64,000 bases of DNA from Microbulbifer harenosus (GCF_005771435.1 NZ_VANI01000007.1:62001-126000); one strand, 5' to 3'; shown: positions 20,493 through 29,874, counted from the first letter of the stretch. Program-made: numbers and translations. Notes: a model not told the origin generated them from the letters alone.

Positions 20493-21314
20493 ATGGACAA
20501 CTTTTTCCAACACAAGGCGCGCAAGCGCTTCGGCCAGAATTTTCTCGTCGACGAGAACATCATCGAGCGCATCGTGCGCGCCATCGGCCCCAAGGACACC
20601 GACAAACTGGTGGAAATCGGCCCCGGCCAGGGCGCCATTACCGCGCTGCTGCTGGACAAGTGCCCTTCGCTGACCGCGGTGGAACTGGACCGCGACCTGA
20701 TTCCGATGCTGCAGTTCAAGTTTCGCGATTTCCCCGACTTCACCATCATCGAGAAGGATGCGCTGAAATTCGATTTCGGTAGCCTCGCGCAGGGCGAAGG
20801 TGAGCAACTGCGCATCGTCGGCAACCTGCCTTACAACATTTCCACACCGCTGCTGTTTCACCTGCTGAGTTTCCGCGGCAAGGTGAAAGACATGCATTTC
20901 ATGCTGCAGAAGGAAGTGGTGGACCGCCTGAGCGCCGTACCGGGCGCCAAGTCCTACGGACGCCTGAGTGTGATGACCCAGTACCACTGCCGTGTGCAGG
21001 GACTCTTCCCGGTGCCACCGCAGTCTTTCCGCCCGGCTCCCAAGGTGGATTCCGCCATCGTGCGCCTGATTCCCCACCAGACACTGCCGCACCCGGCGCA
21101 GGACGAAGCCCTGCTCGAACGCATCGTCAGCGTCGCCTTCCAACAGCGCCGCAAGACCCTGCGCAATGCACTGAAACCGCTGTTCCCGGAGCTTGACCCG
21201 GAGCAGCTGCCAGTGGACGCCAGCCGTCGCCCGGAAACCCTGAGCGTGAAGGAGTATGTGGAGCTGGCGGACTTCTGCGGCAGCCTCACACCGTCACCGG
21301 ATCAACCGCAGTAA
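20493..21314 (+). CDS. rsmA: 16S rRNA dimethyladenosine transferase
   Basis: Dimethylates two adjacent adenosines in the 3' hairpin of 16S rRNA (KsgA). It is 273 residues. Motifs include KRFGQNFLVDENIIERIV, the SAM site VEIGPGQGAITALLL, the acidic VELDRDLIPML, the catalytic NLPYNIST (motif IV) and FHLLSFRGKVKDMHFMLQKE. The C-terminal helical domain ends with FQQRRKTLRNALK. apaG, often next in this operon, is missing, and apaH follows 12 nt later. Confidence 0.95.
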   Translation: MDNFFQHKARKRFGQNFLVDENIIERIVRAIGPKDTDKLVEIGPGQGAITALLLDKCPSLTAVELDRDLIPMLQFKFRDFPDFTIIEKDALKFDFGSLAQGEGEQLRIVGNLPYNISTPLLFHLLSFRGKVKDMHFMLQKEVVDRLSAVPGAKSYGRLSVMTQYHCRVQGLFPVPPQSFRPAPKVDSAIVRLIPHQTLPHPAQDEALLERIVSVAFQQRRKTLRNALKPLFPELDPEQLPVDASRRPETLSVKEYVELADFCGSLTPSPDQPQ

Positions 21315-21326
21315 ACGGGGCAGACG

Positions 21327-22151
21327 TTGGCAACTTACGCAATCGGCGATATCCAGGGCTGCCTGGAACCACTCGAGAGACTGCTGAAAAAAATCCGCTT
21401 TGACCCGGACAGGGACAAGCTGTGGCTGGCCGGCGACATGGTGCACCGCGGCCCCGACAGCCTCGGCACCCTGCGCTTCCTGTATCGGCACCGTCACCAG
21501 ATCACCGCGGTGCTCGGCAATCACGACCTGCACCTGCTGGCCATCGCCCACGGTGCCAAACGCCTCACCGACAAGGAGTACGACCTGGCAGAAGTACTGC
21601 GTGCAAAAGACGCGGACGTTTTGCTGGGTTGGCTGCAGGATCAGCCGCTGATGGTGCACAAGAAAGTCGCCGATAAATATTTTTCCATGGTGCACGCCGG
21701 CATCCCCCCCATGTGGAGCATGAGCAAGGCGCTGGAACTGGCAGGCGAAGTGCACCGGGCGCTGCGCGACCCGGCCATGACCAAGGCGTATTTCTACGGC
21801 ATGTACGGCAATGAGCCCCACAAGTGGAGCGACCACCTGATCGGCGTCGAGCGCCTGCGCTCAATTACCAATTACTTCACGCGCATGCGTTTCTGCAAAG
21901 CCGACGGCACCCTCGATCTCGTCACCAAACAGGGACCGCTGGCAGCACACCACGACTACAAACCCTGGTTCAGTTTCAAAGAGCGCAAAACAAAGGACGA
22001 CCGGATCATCTTCGGCCACTGGGCCGCGCTGGAAGGGGAAGCGCACACCAGGAATGTGTATGCGTTGGATACGGGGTGTGTGTGGGGTGGTTATCTGACC
22101 GCGATGCGGCTGGATGATGAGGAATTTTTCTGTGCGGATTGCACCTTCTGA
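21327..22151 (+). CDS. apaH: symmetrical bis(5'-nucleosyl)-tetraphosphatase
   Basis: Cleaves Ap4A to two ADP and removes Ap4A-type RNA caps. It is 274 residues. Phosphoesterase motifs are TYAIGDIQGC, WLAGDMVHRGPDSL, VLGNHDLHLLA, and late His residues in MVHAGIPP and FGHWAALEG. The start is a TTG at 21327 (MATYAIGDIQG) with a GGGG-rich ribosome binding site; no ATG lies near the family's N terminus. Confidence 0.94.
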   Translation: MATYAIGDIQGCLEPLERLLKKIRFDPDRDKLWLAGDMVHRGPDSLGTLRFLYRHRHQITAVLGNHDLHLLAIAHGAKRLTDKEYDLAEVLRAKDADVLLGWLQDQPLMVHKKVADKYFSMVHAGIPPMWSMSKALELAGEVHRALRDPAMTKAYFYGMYGNEPHKWSDHLIGVERLRSITNYFTRMRFCKADGTLDLVTKQGPLAAHHDYKPWFSFKERKTKDDRIIFGHWAALEGEAHTRNVYALDTGCVWGGYLTAMRLDDEEFFCADCTF

Positions 22152-22161
22152 ATCCGTAAAG

Positions 22162-22182
22162 AAAAACGGGCCCGAGAGCCCG
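22162..22182 (-). terminator. terminator after galE
   Basis: On the minus strand CGGGC-TCTCGG-GCCCG is followed by TTTTTC, downstream of galE and between the convergent apaH and galE genes. It may also act weakly on apaH. Confidence 0.7.
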
Positions 22183-22210
22183 CTTCGAATAAACAATCCA
22201 GGGTAACGAC

Positions 22211-23236
22211 TTAATCGGCATATCCCTGCGGATTCTGCGACTGCCAGCGCCAGGTGTCTTCTACCATGCGCTTCAAATCGAATTCCGCCTTCCAGCCCAG
22301 CTCTTGTTCTGCGTAGGCCGGGTCGGCATAGCACTCGGCGATATCGCCCGGGCGGCGCGGTACGATGCTGTAGGGGATTTTCCTGTCCGCAGCCGCGGCA
22401 AACGCGCGCACGATTTCCAGCACCGAGCTGCCGCGACCCGTGCCCAGATTGTAGGTGTAGCAACCGGCATCGGTTTCCGCCTTCTGCAGCTTGTTCAGCG
22501 CGGCCAGATGGCCTCGGGCCAGATCCACCACATGGATGTAATCGCGTACGCCGGTACCGTCTGGCGTAGGGTAATCGTCACCGAAAACCTGAAGTTGCGG
22601 CAAACGCCCCACTGCCACTTGGGCCACGTAGGGCAACAGGTTATTGGGAATACCCGCAGGATCTTCGCCGATGGCACCGCTCTGGTGCGCGCCAATCGGG
22701 TTGAAATAGCGCAGCAGACTGATTTTCCAGGCATTGCCCGGCGCCTTGCACAGGTCGCGCAGGATGTCTTCCACCATCAACTTGCTGGCACCGTAAGGAT
22801 TGGTGGCGCCGGTAGGAAAGTCTTCGCGGATAGGCACGCTGGCCGGGTCGCCGTAGACGGTGGCGGAGGAACTGAAAATCAGCTGGTGCACGCCGAACTC
22901 CTGCATCACCTCGCACAGAGTAAGCGTACCTGCAACATTATTCTGGTAATAGCGCAGCGGTTGGGAAACCGACTCGCCAACGGCCTTGAGCCCGGCAAAA
23001 TGGATCACGGCAGAGACGGTATGTGTGCGGAAAACTTCCCGCAGCGCTTCGGCATCGCGGATATCCACAGGGTGAAAATGCACGGATTTGCCGGTAATCA
23101 TTTCTACCCGTGCCAGAGCCGTTTCACTGCTGTTACACAGGTTGTCTACCACCACCGGCTCTATGCCGGCCTCCAGCAATTCTACGCAGGTGTGACTGCC
23201 GATATAGCCGGCGCCTCCGGTTACCAGAACCTTCAT
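22211..23236 (-). CDS. galE: UDP-glucose 4-epimerase
   Basis: Interconverts UDP-glucose and UDP-galactose (an extended SDR). It is 341 residues. It has the NAD motif [31 protein letters not shown], the catalytic Ser in [11 protein letters not shown] and Tyr-x3-Lys in [14 protein letters not shown], then [13 protein letters not shown] and [17 protein letters not shown]. It is monocistronic here, likely for polysaccharide synthesis rather than a gal operon. Confidence 0.93.
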   Translation of the reverse strand: MKVLVTGGAGYIGSHTCVELLEAGIEPVVVDNLCNSSETALARVEMITGKSVHFHPVDIRDAEALREVFRTHTVSAVIHFAGLKAVGESVSQPLRYYQNNVAGTLTLCEVMQEFGVHQLIFSSSATVYGDPASVPIREDFPTGATNPYGASKLMVEDILRDLCKAPGNAWKISLLRYFNPIGAHQSGAIGEDPAGIPNNLLPYVAQVAVGRLPQLQVFGDDYPTPDGTGVRDYIHVVDLARGHLAALNKLQKAETDAGCYTYNLGTGRGSSVLEIVRAFAAAADRKIPYSIVPRRPGDIAECYADPAYAEQELGWKAEFDLKRMVEDTWRWQSQNPQGYAD

Positions 23237-23262
23237 AATCTTCCTTTTTTGTTCATTTCATT

Positions 23263-23276
23263 CCGCAATATTGCGG
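23263..23276. promoter_or_regulatory. palindrome upstream of galE
   Basis: CCGCAATATTGCGG is a perfect 14-bp palindrome 27-40 nt upstream of the galE start. It could be an operator. The rest of the 390-nt galE-prkA gap (23237-23626) holds only a small GGGGAC-GACT-GTCCCC hairpin at 23431-23446 and no gene that I can support. Confidence 0.35.
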
Positions 23277-23626
23277 CCCCAGGCCAGCCCCGGTTTACTC
23301 CGCCAGTCTGACAGACAGGGATGCGATGTATTTTACGCGGCAAACGCCCTTCGCAAAACTGACGCCAGTTTCAACCCATCTTTTGCCGATCTGCCGTGGA
23401 AGGTCCCAGCGCTGACTATCCTGAAGGTGCGGGGACGACTGTCCCCCTGTTGCGACAGCAGCATCGTCGCGCAATCAATAGGTAATAAAGTTAGCGTTCT
23501 CGCGCGCCGGCATTCACTGGCATTCGTTGCGGGATGTTTTCGCGGTCATTACACGCTGCAGCGCAGTCGGCCCTCCACGGCAGGAGACCGATTACTGGCG
23601 CGGTACGCTACAGGGAGTCGTACACC

Positions 23627-25549
23627 ATGTCGATATTCAATCACTACCTGGAACGCTACGAGTCGATTCAGGAAGAAGAACTCACCATCCAGGAGTATCT
23701 GGAGCTGTGCAAGAACGACCGCAGCGCCTATGCCTCTCCCGCGGAGCGCATGTTGATGGCCATCGGTGAAGCCGAGCTGATCGACACCTCCCGCGACCCC
23801 CGACTCTCGCGCATTTTCTCCAACAAGGTCATCAAGCGCTACAAGGCGTTCAGTGAATTTTATGGAATGGAGGAGGCCATTGAGCAGATCGTCTCCTTCT
23901 TCCGCCATGCGGCCCAGGGACTGGAAGAGAAGAAACAGATCCTGTATCTGCTGGGCCCGGTGGGCGGCGGCAAATCCTCGCTGGCGGAGCGCCTGAAGGC
24001 GCTGATGGAGCAGATCCCGATTTATGCGATCAAGGGCTCGCCGGTGTTTGAATCCCCTCTCGCGCTGTTTTCGCCCAACGAGGACGGCCAGATCCTGGAG
24101 GAGGACTACGGCATTCCGCGCCGCTACGTGAACACCATCATGTCTCCCTGGGCGGTCAAGCGCCTGCACGAGTACAAGGGCGACATCAGCAAATTCAAGG
24201 TGGTGAAGATCCGGCCGTCCATTCTCGATCAAATCGCAATCGCCAAAACCGAACCCGGTGATGAAAACAACCAGGATATATCGTCCCTGGTGGGCAAGGT
24301 GGACATCCGCAAGCTGGAAGATTTTCCACAGAATGACCCGGATGCCTACAGTTTCTCCGGCAGCCTGTGCCGTTCCAATCAGGGCCTGATGGAATTCGTG
24401 GAGATGTTCAAGGCGCCCATCAAGGTGCTGCATCCGCTGCTGACCGCCACCCAGGAAGGTAACTACAACAGCACCGAGGGTCTCGGCGCCATTCCGTTCA
24501 ACGGCGTGATCCTCGCCCACTCCAATGAATCCGAGTGGCAATCTTTCCGCAATAACCGCAACAACGAAGCCTTCCTCGACCGCATTTATATCGTCAAGGT
24601 GCCCTACTGTCTGCGGGTTAAGGAAGAGATCAAGATTTACGACAAGCTACTGGAACACAGCTCACTGGCCAAAGCGCCCTGCGCACCGGACACACTGCGG
24701 ATGCTGGCCCAGTTTTCAGTGCTGTCGCGAATCAAGATTCCGGATAATTCCAGCGTCTTCTCAAAGATGCGTGTTTATGACGGAGAAAACCTGAAAGACA
24801 CAGACCCGAAAGCAAAAACCATACAGGAATACCGCGACAACGCCGGTGTAGATGAAGGCATGAATGGCCTGTCCACCCGTTTCGCGTTCAAGATCCTGTC
24901 CAAGGTGTTTAACTTCGACGCAACCGAAGTGGCGGCCAACCCGGTGCACCTGTTGTATGTTCTCGAGCAGCAGATTGAGCAGCAACAGTTCCCGCCGGAA
25001 CAGCAGGAAAATTACCTGGGTTTCATCAAGGAGTATCTGGCACCACGCTATGTGGAATTCATCGGCAAGGAAATCCAGACCGCCTATCTCGAGTCCTACG
25101 CGGAATACGGTCAAAACCTGTTCGACCGATACGTAACTTACGCCGACTTCTGGATTCAGGATCAGGAGTATCGCGATCCGGAAACCGGTGAGATTCTCGA
25201 CCGCGCCGCGCTGAACGAGGAGCTGGAAAAAACCGAGAAACCCGCAGGTATTTCCAATCCGAAAGATTTCCGCAACGAGATCGTCAACTTCGTGCTGCGC
25301 GCCCGCGCGGGCAATCAGGGAAAAAATCCCGACTGGCGCTCTTACGAGAAACTGCGCGCGGTGATCGAGAAGAAGATGTTCTCCAACACCGAGGATCTGC
25401 TGCCGGTTATCTCGTTCAACACCAAGGCGTCGGCAGACGACCAGAAGAAACACGCGGACTTTGTCGCACGGATGGTCGAGCGCGGTTATACCGAGAAGCA
25501 GGTGCGATTGCTTTCCGAGTGGTATCTGCGGGTGCGTAAATCTCAGTGA
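23627..25549 (+). CDS. prkA: PrkA-family serine protein kinase / AAA+ protein
   Basis: A 640-residue protein of the YeaG/PrkA family: an N-terminal AAA-like domain (Walker A LLGPVGGGKSSLAERL near residue 105) and a C-terminal kinase-like domain. IPIYAIKGSPVFESPL and FNGVILAHSNESEWQSF are family hallmarks. In enterics YeaG is a stress kinase induced on nitrogen starvation. The ATG has GGGAG upstream. With yeaH and a SpoVR protein downstream it forms the conserved three-gene cluster, here with a 388-nt spacer filled by two hairpin elements. Confidence 0.94.
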   Translation: MSIFNHYLERYESIQEEELTIQEYLELCKNDRSAYASPAERMLMAIGEAELIDTSRDPRLSRIFSNKVIKRYKAFSEFYGMEEAIEQIVSFFRHAAQGLEEKKQILYLLGPVGGGKSSLAERLKALMEQIPIYAIKGSPVFESPLALFSPNEDGQILEEDYGIPRRYVNTIMSPWAVKRLHEYKGDISKFKVVKIRPSILDQIAIAKTEPGDENNQDISSLVGKVDIRKLEDFPQNDPDAYSFSGSLCRSNQGLMEFVEMFKAPIKVLHPLLTATQEGNYNSTEGLGAIPFNGVILAHSNESEWQSFRNNRNNEAFLDRIYIVKVPYCLRVKEEIKIYDKLLEHSSLAKAPCAPDTLRMLAQFSVLSRIKIPDNSSVFSKMRVYDGENLKDTDPKAKTIQEYRDNAGVDEGMNGLSTRFAFKILSKVFNFDATEVAANPVHLLYVLEQQIEQQQFPPEQQENYLGFIKEYLAPRYVEFIGKEIQTAYLESYAEYGQNLFDRYVTYADFWIQDQEYRDPETGEILDRAALNEELEKTEKPAGISNPKDFRNEIVNFVLRARAGNQGKNPDWRSYEKLRAVIEKKMFSNTEDLLPVISFNTKASADDQKKHADFVARMVERGYTEKQVRLLSEWYLRVRKSQ

Positions 25550-25577
25550 TCCAGACAGATGGTTCCGGCGAAATTCA

Positions 25578-25699
25578 GTGGCGGCGCAGGTGCCGATAAG
25601 GTTTTGCGAGACACGCCGTGAACCCATCCATGGGGGCTTGTCCGTCGGGTCCCTCCGACGGACAGTCTCGCAAAACCTTATCGGCACCTCCACCTTCGC
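25578..25699 (-). repeat. nested-hairpin element, copy C1 (prkA-yeaH spacer)
   Basis: The outer arms 25588-25612 and 25665-25689 pair perfectly over 25 nt (AGGTGCCGATAAGGTTTTGC... closing with GAGAC/GTCTC). The core is the reverse complement of copy A's 26-nt core at 25613-25638, and hairpin 1 is TGTCCGTCGG-GTCCCT-CCGACGGACA (25639-25664). It is oriented opposite to copy C2, 78 nt away, and antisense to the prkA-yeaH transcript. Confidence 0.85.
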
Positions 25700-25777
25700 A
25701 TCCGCCAGCATCGCCCCGAACTTCTCCGGAAACTGGTTCTTGATCAATGAATTCAGGTAAAAGAGAAGAAGTTAAAT

Positions 25778-25900
25778 GCGAAGGCCCTGGTGCCGGGGGC
25801 AGTTTGTGAGACCGTCTGCGGCCTGGATGGCCGCAGCCGAGCCCCCAGGGATGGGTTCACGGCGTGTCTCACAAACTGCCCCCGGCATCAGGGCCGCCAC
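25778..25900 (+). repeat. nested-hairpin element, copy C2 (prkA-yeaH spacer)
   Basis: The outer arms 25784-25812 and 25866-25894 pair over 29 nt with one mismatch. Hairpin 1 is CTGCGGCC-TGGAT-GGCCGCAG (25816-25836). The core AGCCCCCAGGGATGGG plus TTCACGGCGT (25840-25865) differs from copy A at one base. The terminal motifs GCGAAGG and GCCGCCAC match copy A. It ends 37 nt before the yeaH start. Confidence 0.85.
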
Positions 25901-25937
25901 ATATCGACCTTATAACCAATAGGTCTAAGGCAGTACT

Positions 25938-27218
25938 ATGAGCTACATCATCGACCGTCGCCTGAATGGCAAGAAGAAAAGCACGGTAAACCGTCAGCGT
26001 TTTTTGCGGCGCTACAAAGCCCATATCAAAAAAGCCGTCGGTGAAGCCATGAACAGCCGATCCATCACCGACATGGATAAGGGCGAAAAAATCAGCATTC
26101 CCTCTCGCGATCTCAATGAACCACTATTTTCCCATGGCCGCGGCGGCCATATGGAACAAGTACTGCCCGGCAACAAGGAATTCATCACCGGTGATCGCAT
26201 CCCCCGCCCCGGGCAAGGTGCCGGCCAGGGTGGCGCCGGGGGCGGTGCCAGCGACAGCGGCGAAGGGATTGACGAATTTGTATTTCAGATCTCCCAGGAA
26301 GAGTTTCTCGACTTCATGTTCGAAGGCCTGGAACTTCCAAACATGGTCAAACGCAAGCTCGCTGGCAATGAATCCTTCCAGGTTGTGCGCGCAGGCATCT
26401 GCAACGAAGGATCACCCGGGCGCTTGAACGTGGTGCGCTCCATGCGCGCTGCCAACGCGCGTCGCATCGCGCTGAGTGGCGGCAAGCGTCGCAATATAAA
26501 AGTGCTGGAACAGGAACTCGAGCTCGAGGAAAGCAAAGACCAGGCGCTGAAAGACCAGCGCAAAGTGGACGAACTGCGTCTGAGAATCGAAGAGCTGCGC
26601 GGTCGTGTCAACCGCATTCCGTTTCTCGATGATTTCGACCTCAAGTACAACCTGCTGATTAAGCAGCCAAGACCGCGCTCGAAGGCCGTGATGTTCTGCC
26701 TGATGGATGTATCCGGCTCCATGAACCAGGCCACCAAGGACATGGCTAAGCGTTTTTTCCTGTTGCTGTACCTGTTTTTACAGCGCAGTTACGAATACAC
26801 CGAAGTGGTGTTCATTCGTCACCATACCAGCGCCAAGGAAGTAGACGAGCAGGAGTTTTTCTACTCACGGGAAACCGGCGGCACCATTGTTTCCAGTGCA
26901 CTGAAGATGATGCGCGACATTATGCGTGAGCGCTATCCGGCCAGCGAGTGGAATATTTACGGCGCCCAGGCTTCCGATGGCGACAACTGGAACGACGACT
27001 CCAGCACCTGCCACAAGATTCTGATCGACGACATCATGCCCCACGTACAGTACTACTCTTACGTGGAAATCACACCGCGGGACCATCAGGCGCTGTGGGA
27101 CGAATACCAGAGCGTGGCCATGGCCTTTCCCGAGCACTTCGCTATGGAACAGATCATCGACGTCAAAGATATCTACCCGGTGTTCCGTCAACTATTTAGC
27201 CAGAAGGTGGTCGCCTGA
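25938..27218 (+). CDS. yeaH: YeaH-type DUF444 protein (vWA-like)
   Basis: A 426-residue cytosolic protein. The N terminus ([20 protein letters not shown]) is basic, a Gly-rich linker lies near residue 95, and a von Willebrand A-like domain starts near residue 250 ([24 protein letters not shown]) with the MIDAS DxSxS. The conserved [19 protein letters not shown] and GGTIVSSAL follow. It acts with the PrkA kinase and SpoVR in stationary-phase or starvation responses. Its TGA overlaps the ATG of the next gene. Confidence 0.93.
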   Translation: MSYIIDRRLNGKKKSTVNRQRFLRRYKAHIKKAVGEAMNSRSITDMDKGEKISIPSRDLNEPLFSHGRGGHMEQVLPGNKEFITGDRIPRPGQGAGQGGAGGGASDSGEGIDEFVFQISQEEFLDFMFEGLELPNMVKRKLAGNESFQVVRAGICNEGSPGRLNVVRSMRAANARRIALSGGKRRNIKVLEQELELEESKDQALKDQRKVDELRLRIEELRGRVNRIPFLDDFDLKYNLLIKQPRPRSKAVMFCLMDVSGSMNQATKDMAKRFFLLLYLFLQRSYEYTEVVFIRHHTSAKEVDEQEFFYSRETGGTIVSSALKMMRDIMRERYPASEWNIYGAQASDGDNWNDDSSTCHKILIDDIMPHVQYYSYVEITPRDHQALWDEYQSVAMAFPEHFAMEQIIDVKDIYPVFRQLFSQKVVA

Positions 27219-28780
27219 TGTTAGATACTGCCATCAACAACAAGCAGCCTATCTCGACCACGTCCGAGTGGACCTTCGAGCTGGTTCAGGAGTACGACCG
27301 GGAAATTGCGCTGCTGGCCAAGGAATTTGGTCTCGACACTTACCCAAATCAGATTGAGATCATCTGTTCCGAACAGATGATGGATGCCTATTCTTCGGTG
27401 GGCATGCCGGTCGGCTACAACCACTGGTCGTTCGGCAAACAATTCATCAGTGTCGAAAACAATTATCAGCGCGGGCGTATGGGGTTGGCGTATGAAATTG
27501 TTATCAATTCCAACCCCTGCATTGCCTATCTCATGGAAGAAAACACCATGACGATGCAGGCACTGGTGATCGCCCACGCCTGCTATGGACACAACTCTTT
27601 CTTCAAGGGCAATTATCTTTTTCGCACCTGGACCGATGCCAGCAGCATCATCGACTACCTGTTGTTTGCCAAGAACTATATCGCCCGCTGTGAAGAGCGC
27701 CACGGTGTGGATGAAGTCGAATCCCTGCTCGACAGCTGCCATGCACTGATGAACTACGGCGTCGATCGCTACAAGCGCCCCTATCCGATTTCCGCCCATG
27801 AAGAAGAACGCCGCCAAAAGGAACGCGAAGAGTACCGGCAGCGCCAACTGAACGATTTGTGGCGCACCATTCCCAGACCTGGCGGCGGCGAGGAGCAAGC
27901 AAAAACACACCGCTTCCCCGAAGAACCCCAGGAAAACCTACTGTACTTCATCGAAAAAAATGCGCCGCTGCTGGAGAACTGGCAACGCGAGCTGGTACGC
28001 ATTGTGCGTAAAATGGCGCAGTACTTTTACCCGCAGCGCCAGACCCAGGTAATGAACGAAGGCTGGGCCACCTTCTGGCACTACACCCTGCTGAATGAAC
28101 TCTATCTGCGCGGCAAAGTAACCGATGGATTCATGTTGGAGTTCCTGCAGAGTCACACCAGCGTTATTTATCAACCACCCTACGATAGCCCCTATTACAA
28201 CGGCATAAACCCCTATGCCCTGGGATTCAATATCTTTACCGACCTGCGCCGCATCTGCGAAAACCCGACGGAAGAGGATAGGGCCTGGTTCCCGGACATC
28301 GCCGGTAGCAATTGGAAAGAGACCCTGCAGTTCGCCATGCGGGACTTCAAAGATGAAAGCTTCATCCTCCAGTTCCTGTCGCCGAAAGTAATGCGGGATA
28401 TGAAGCTTTTCTGTATTTCCGATGACGACCGGGAAAAAGAAATTCTGGTGAATGCAATCCACAATGAGGATGGCTACCGGGAACTGCGCGCGAAACTCGC
28501 AGGGCAGTACAACCTAGGCAACCGCGAACCAAACATTCAGGTGTACTCGGTAAATACCCGCGGGGATCGCTCGATGACTCTGCACCACACCCAGCACCAA
28601 CGCCGGCCGCTGGGCAAAGAGACCACAGAAGTGCTGAAGCACTTGCACCGCCTGTGGGGATTCAATGTGCACTTGCACAGCCTGAATGGCGATGAAATTA
28701 CCGCGAGCTACCACTGCCCGGAAATGGGAAGAGACAGAACGGAAGACGAAGAATCCATGCTGGTACCCAAGCCGATCTGA
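27218..28780 (+). CDS. SpoVR-family protein (YcgB type)
   Basis: A 520-residue SpoVR homologue. Family segments are WSFGKQFISVENNYQRGRMGLAYEIVINSNPCIAY, CYGHNSFFKGN, and the metal-protease-like MNEGWATFWHYTLLNELYLRG, followed by NPYALGFNIFTDLRRIC. Its biochemical function is unknown, although it is always tied to PrkA and YeaH. The ATG overlaps the yeaH TGA by one base. Confidence 0.93.
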   Translation: MLDTAINNKQPISTTSEWTFELVQEYDREIALLAKEFGLDTYPNQIEIICSEQMMDAYSSVGMPVGYNHWSFGKQFISVENNYQRGRMGLAYEIVINSNPCIAYLMEENTMTMQALVIAHACYGHNSFFKGNYLFRTWTDASSIIDYLLFAKNYIARCEERHGVDEVESLLDSCHALMNYGVDRYKRPYPISAHEEERRQKEREEYRQRQLNDLWRTIPRPGGGEEQAKTHRFPEEPQENLLYFIEKNAPLLENWQRELVRIVRKMAQYFYPQRQTQVMNEGWATFWHYTLLNELYLRGKVTDGFMLEFLQSHTSVIYQPPYDSPYYNGINPYALGFNIFTDLRRICENPTEEDRAWFPDIAGSNWKETLQFAMRDFKDESFILQFLSPKVMRDMKLFCISDDDREKEILVNAIHNEDGYRELRAKLAGQYNLGNREPNIQVYSVNTRGDRSMTLHHTQHQRRPLGKETTEVLKHLHRLWGFNVHLHSLNGDEITASYHCPEMGRDRTEDEESMLVPKPI

Positions 28781-28827
28781 CGAGCGGCCGGGGCACCAGA
28801 TAGAAGCAAAAAAACACCGGCAAAAGA

Positions 28828-29391
28828 TCAGGCATCCAACAACAGATTGACGCGCCCCACCAGTTCACTGCGATCACAGCTCGCCGCAACTACCGCATCG
28901 GCACCGGCATCGAGCCAACGCTGCTGGTTGGTTTCCCCTTGTGGCGCAATCAGCAGCACACACACGGAAGAAAATTCCGCCCGCGAGCGGATAGTATCCA
29001 GAACCTGAAAGCCATTAACGCCATCCAGATTGGTATCCAGCACCAGCATGGTGGGCTTGGCCGTTGCGAGCAGCGCGCCGGCGCTGAAGCTGTCCCCGGC
29101 AATTTCCACGTCACACCCCGCCTGCTGCAACAACTGGCGGGCAGCCGCGAGCTCTGGTGAGTTGGCGACCAACAGGATTTTGCGCGTAGCGCTGCCAAGT
29201 TCCGCAGGCACCGGCATAGCGTTGTCGCGCAGAAAGCCCACAAAGTCTTCCACACAGATGCGGTGATCGCCGCGCCCCGGAAGCTTGTACGCCTTCAACT
29301 GGCCGCGCTCGATCCAGCGGATCACGGTTCGAAAATTCACCCCACAGTACCGGGCGGCCTCCCCGGTAGTGAGAACATGCACCTCGCTCAT
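28828..29391 (-). CDS. excisionase-type HTH fused to a degenerate receiver domain
   Basis: A 187-residue protein. Residues 1-60 are a MerR/excisionase-like helix-turn-helix (LTTGEAARYCGVNFRTVIRWIERGQLKAYKLPGRGDHRI). Residues about 70-187 have a receiver fold. An aspartate is kept in LVLDTNLDGVNGF, but the acidic pocket is replaced (KILLVANSPE instead of VDDxx) and the conserved Lys near the end is missing (VVAASCD). It is therefore probably a phosphorylation-independent pseudo-receiver regulator. Convergent with spoVR; targets unknown. Confidence 0.8.
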   Translation of the reverse strand: MSEVHVLTTGEAARYCGVNFRTVIRWIERGQLKAYKLPGRGDHRICVEDFVGFLRDNAMPVPAELGSATRKILLVANSPELAAARQLLQQAGCDVEIAGDSFSAGALLATAKPTMLVLDTNLDGVNGFQVLDTIRSRAEFSSVCVLLIAPQGETNQQRWLDAGADAVVAASCDRSELVGRVNLLLDA

Positions 29392-29530
29392 TTATAACTA
29401 TCCCCCACGAATCGCGCATTTCTTTATTAATTATGCTGAATTAAACCAAATAAACAGGCTTTAATTCTATGCCTATATATATTTAACGAACCAACCGACA
29501 CTTCCCTCAATAAAAGTTTGATAGCCAAGG

Positions 29531-29558
29531 TTGACAGCTAAGACAGGTTAAATAGAAT
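29531..29558 (+). promoter_or_regulatory. sigma-70-type promoter for an orphan transcript
   Basis: Perfect -35 TTGACA (29531-29536), a 16-nt spacer and -10 TAGAAT (29553-29558), in an AT-rich stretch. No gene starts in a suitable position before the terminator at 29712. Confidence 0.65.
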
Positions 29559-29564
29559 GGACAG

Positions 29565-29742
29565 CAAGTTGTCATGGGTCAGTCAACCATTGGCAAAAAT
29601 CGCCAATTTTCTGTGATTTGCGGGCTTTTGCAGCCATCTCCAGAAAAAGCCGGGAAGCCGGAATGCGAGCTTGTTGGGTTTCTCTCTCTTCACGAATACC
29701 CTAAGACCCTGGGCCCCCTTGTATTTTCGGGGCCTTTTTTTT
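29565..29742 (+). ncRNA. candidate small RNA of about 178 nt
   Basis: Bounded by the promoter at 29531-29558 and a strong terminator at 29712-29742. Inside are short hairpins: ATTGGC-AAAAATC-GCCAAT near 29589, GGCT/AGCC near 29622, and a CCGGGAAGCCGG inverted pair near 29652. The only open frame crosses the terminator and is unconvincing. I do not recognise it as 6S, RsmY/Z or another named RNA. Confidence 0.5.
29712..29742 (+). terminator. intrinsic terminator of the orphan transcript
   Basis: GGCCCC (29712-29717), an 11-nt loop and GGGGCC (29729-29734), followed by eight T. The nearest upstream gene is on the other strand, so a separate plus-strand transcript must end here. Confidence 0.85.
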
Positions 29743-29874
29743 ATCTTCCCGCCCCCTGATTTCCCAGTTTTTACTCGGCAAGCGCGACGCTTTGTCGGGA
29801 GTGGCGGCATTTATGGCAATCCCTGCCCCCCTCTACCCCTCGTCCACAACCGGCAACACCCGGGGAGCACGGCA

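Noticed and set aside
8910..25900. CRISPR array or insertion sequences
   Set aside because: The repeats are isolated, not regularly spaced, contain no open frame, and have no target-site duplications that I can see.
29574..29759. 61-codon open frame inside the candidate sRNA
   Set aside because: It runs through the terminator and T tract, has no family resemblance, and lacks a good ribosome binding site.
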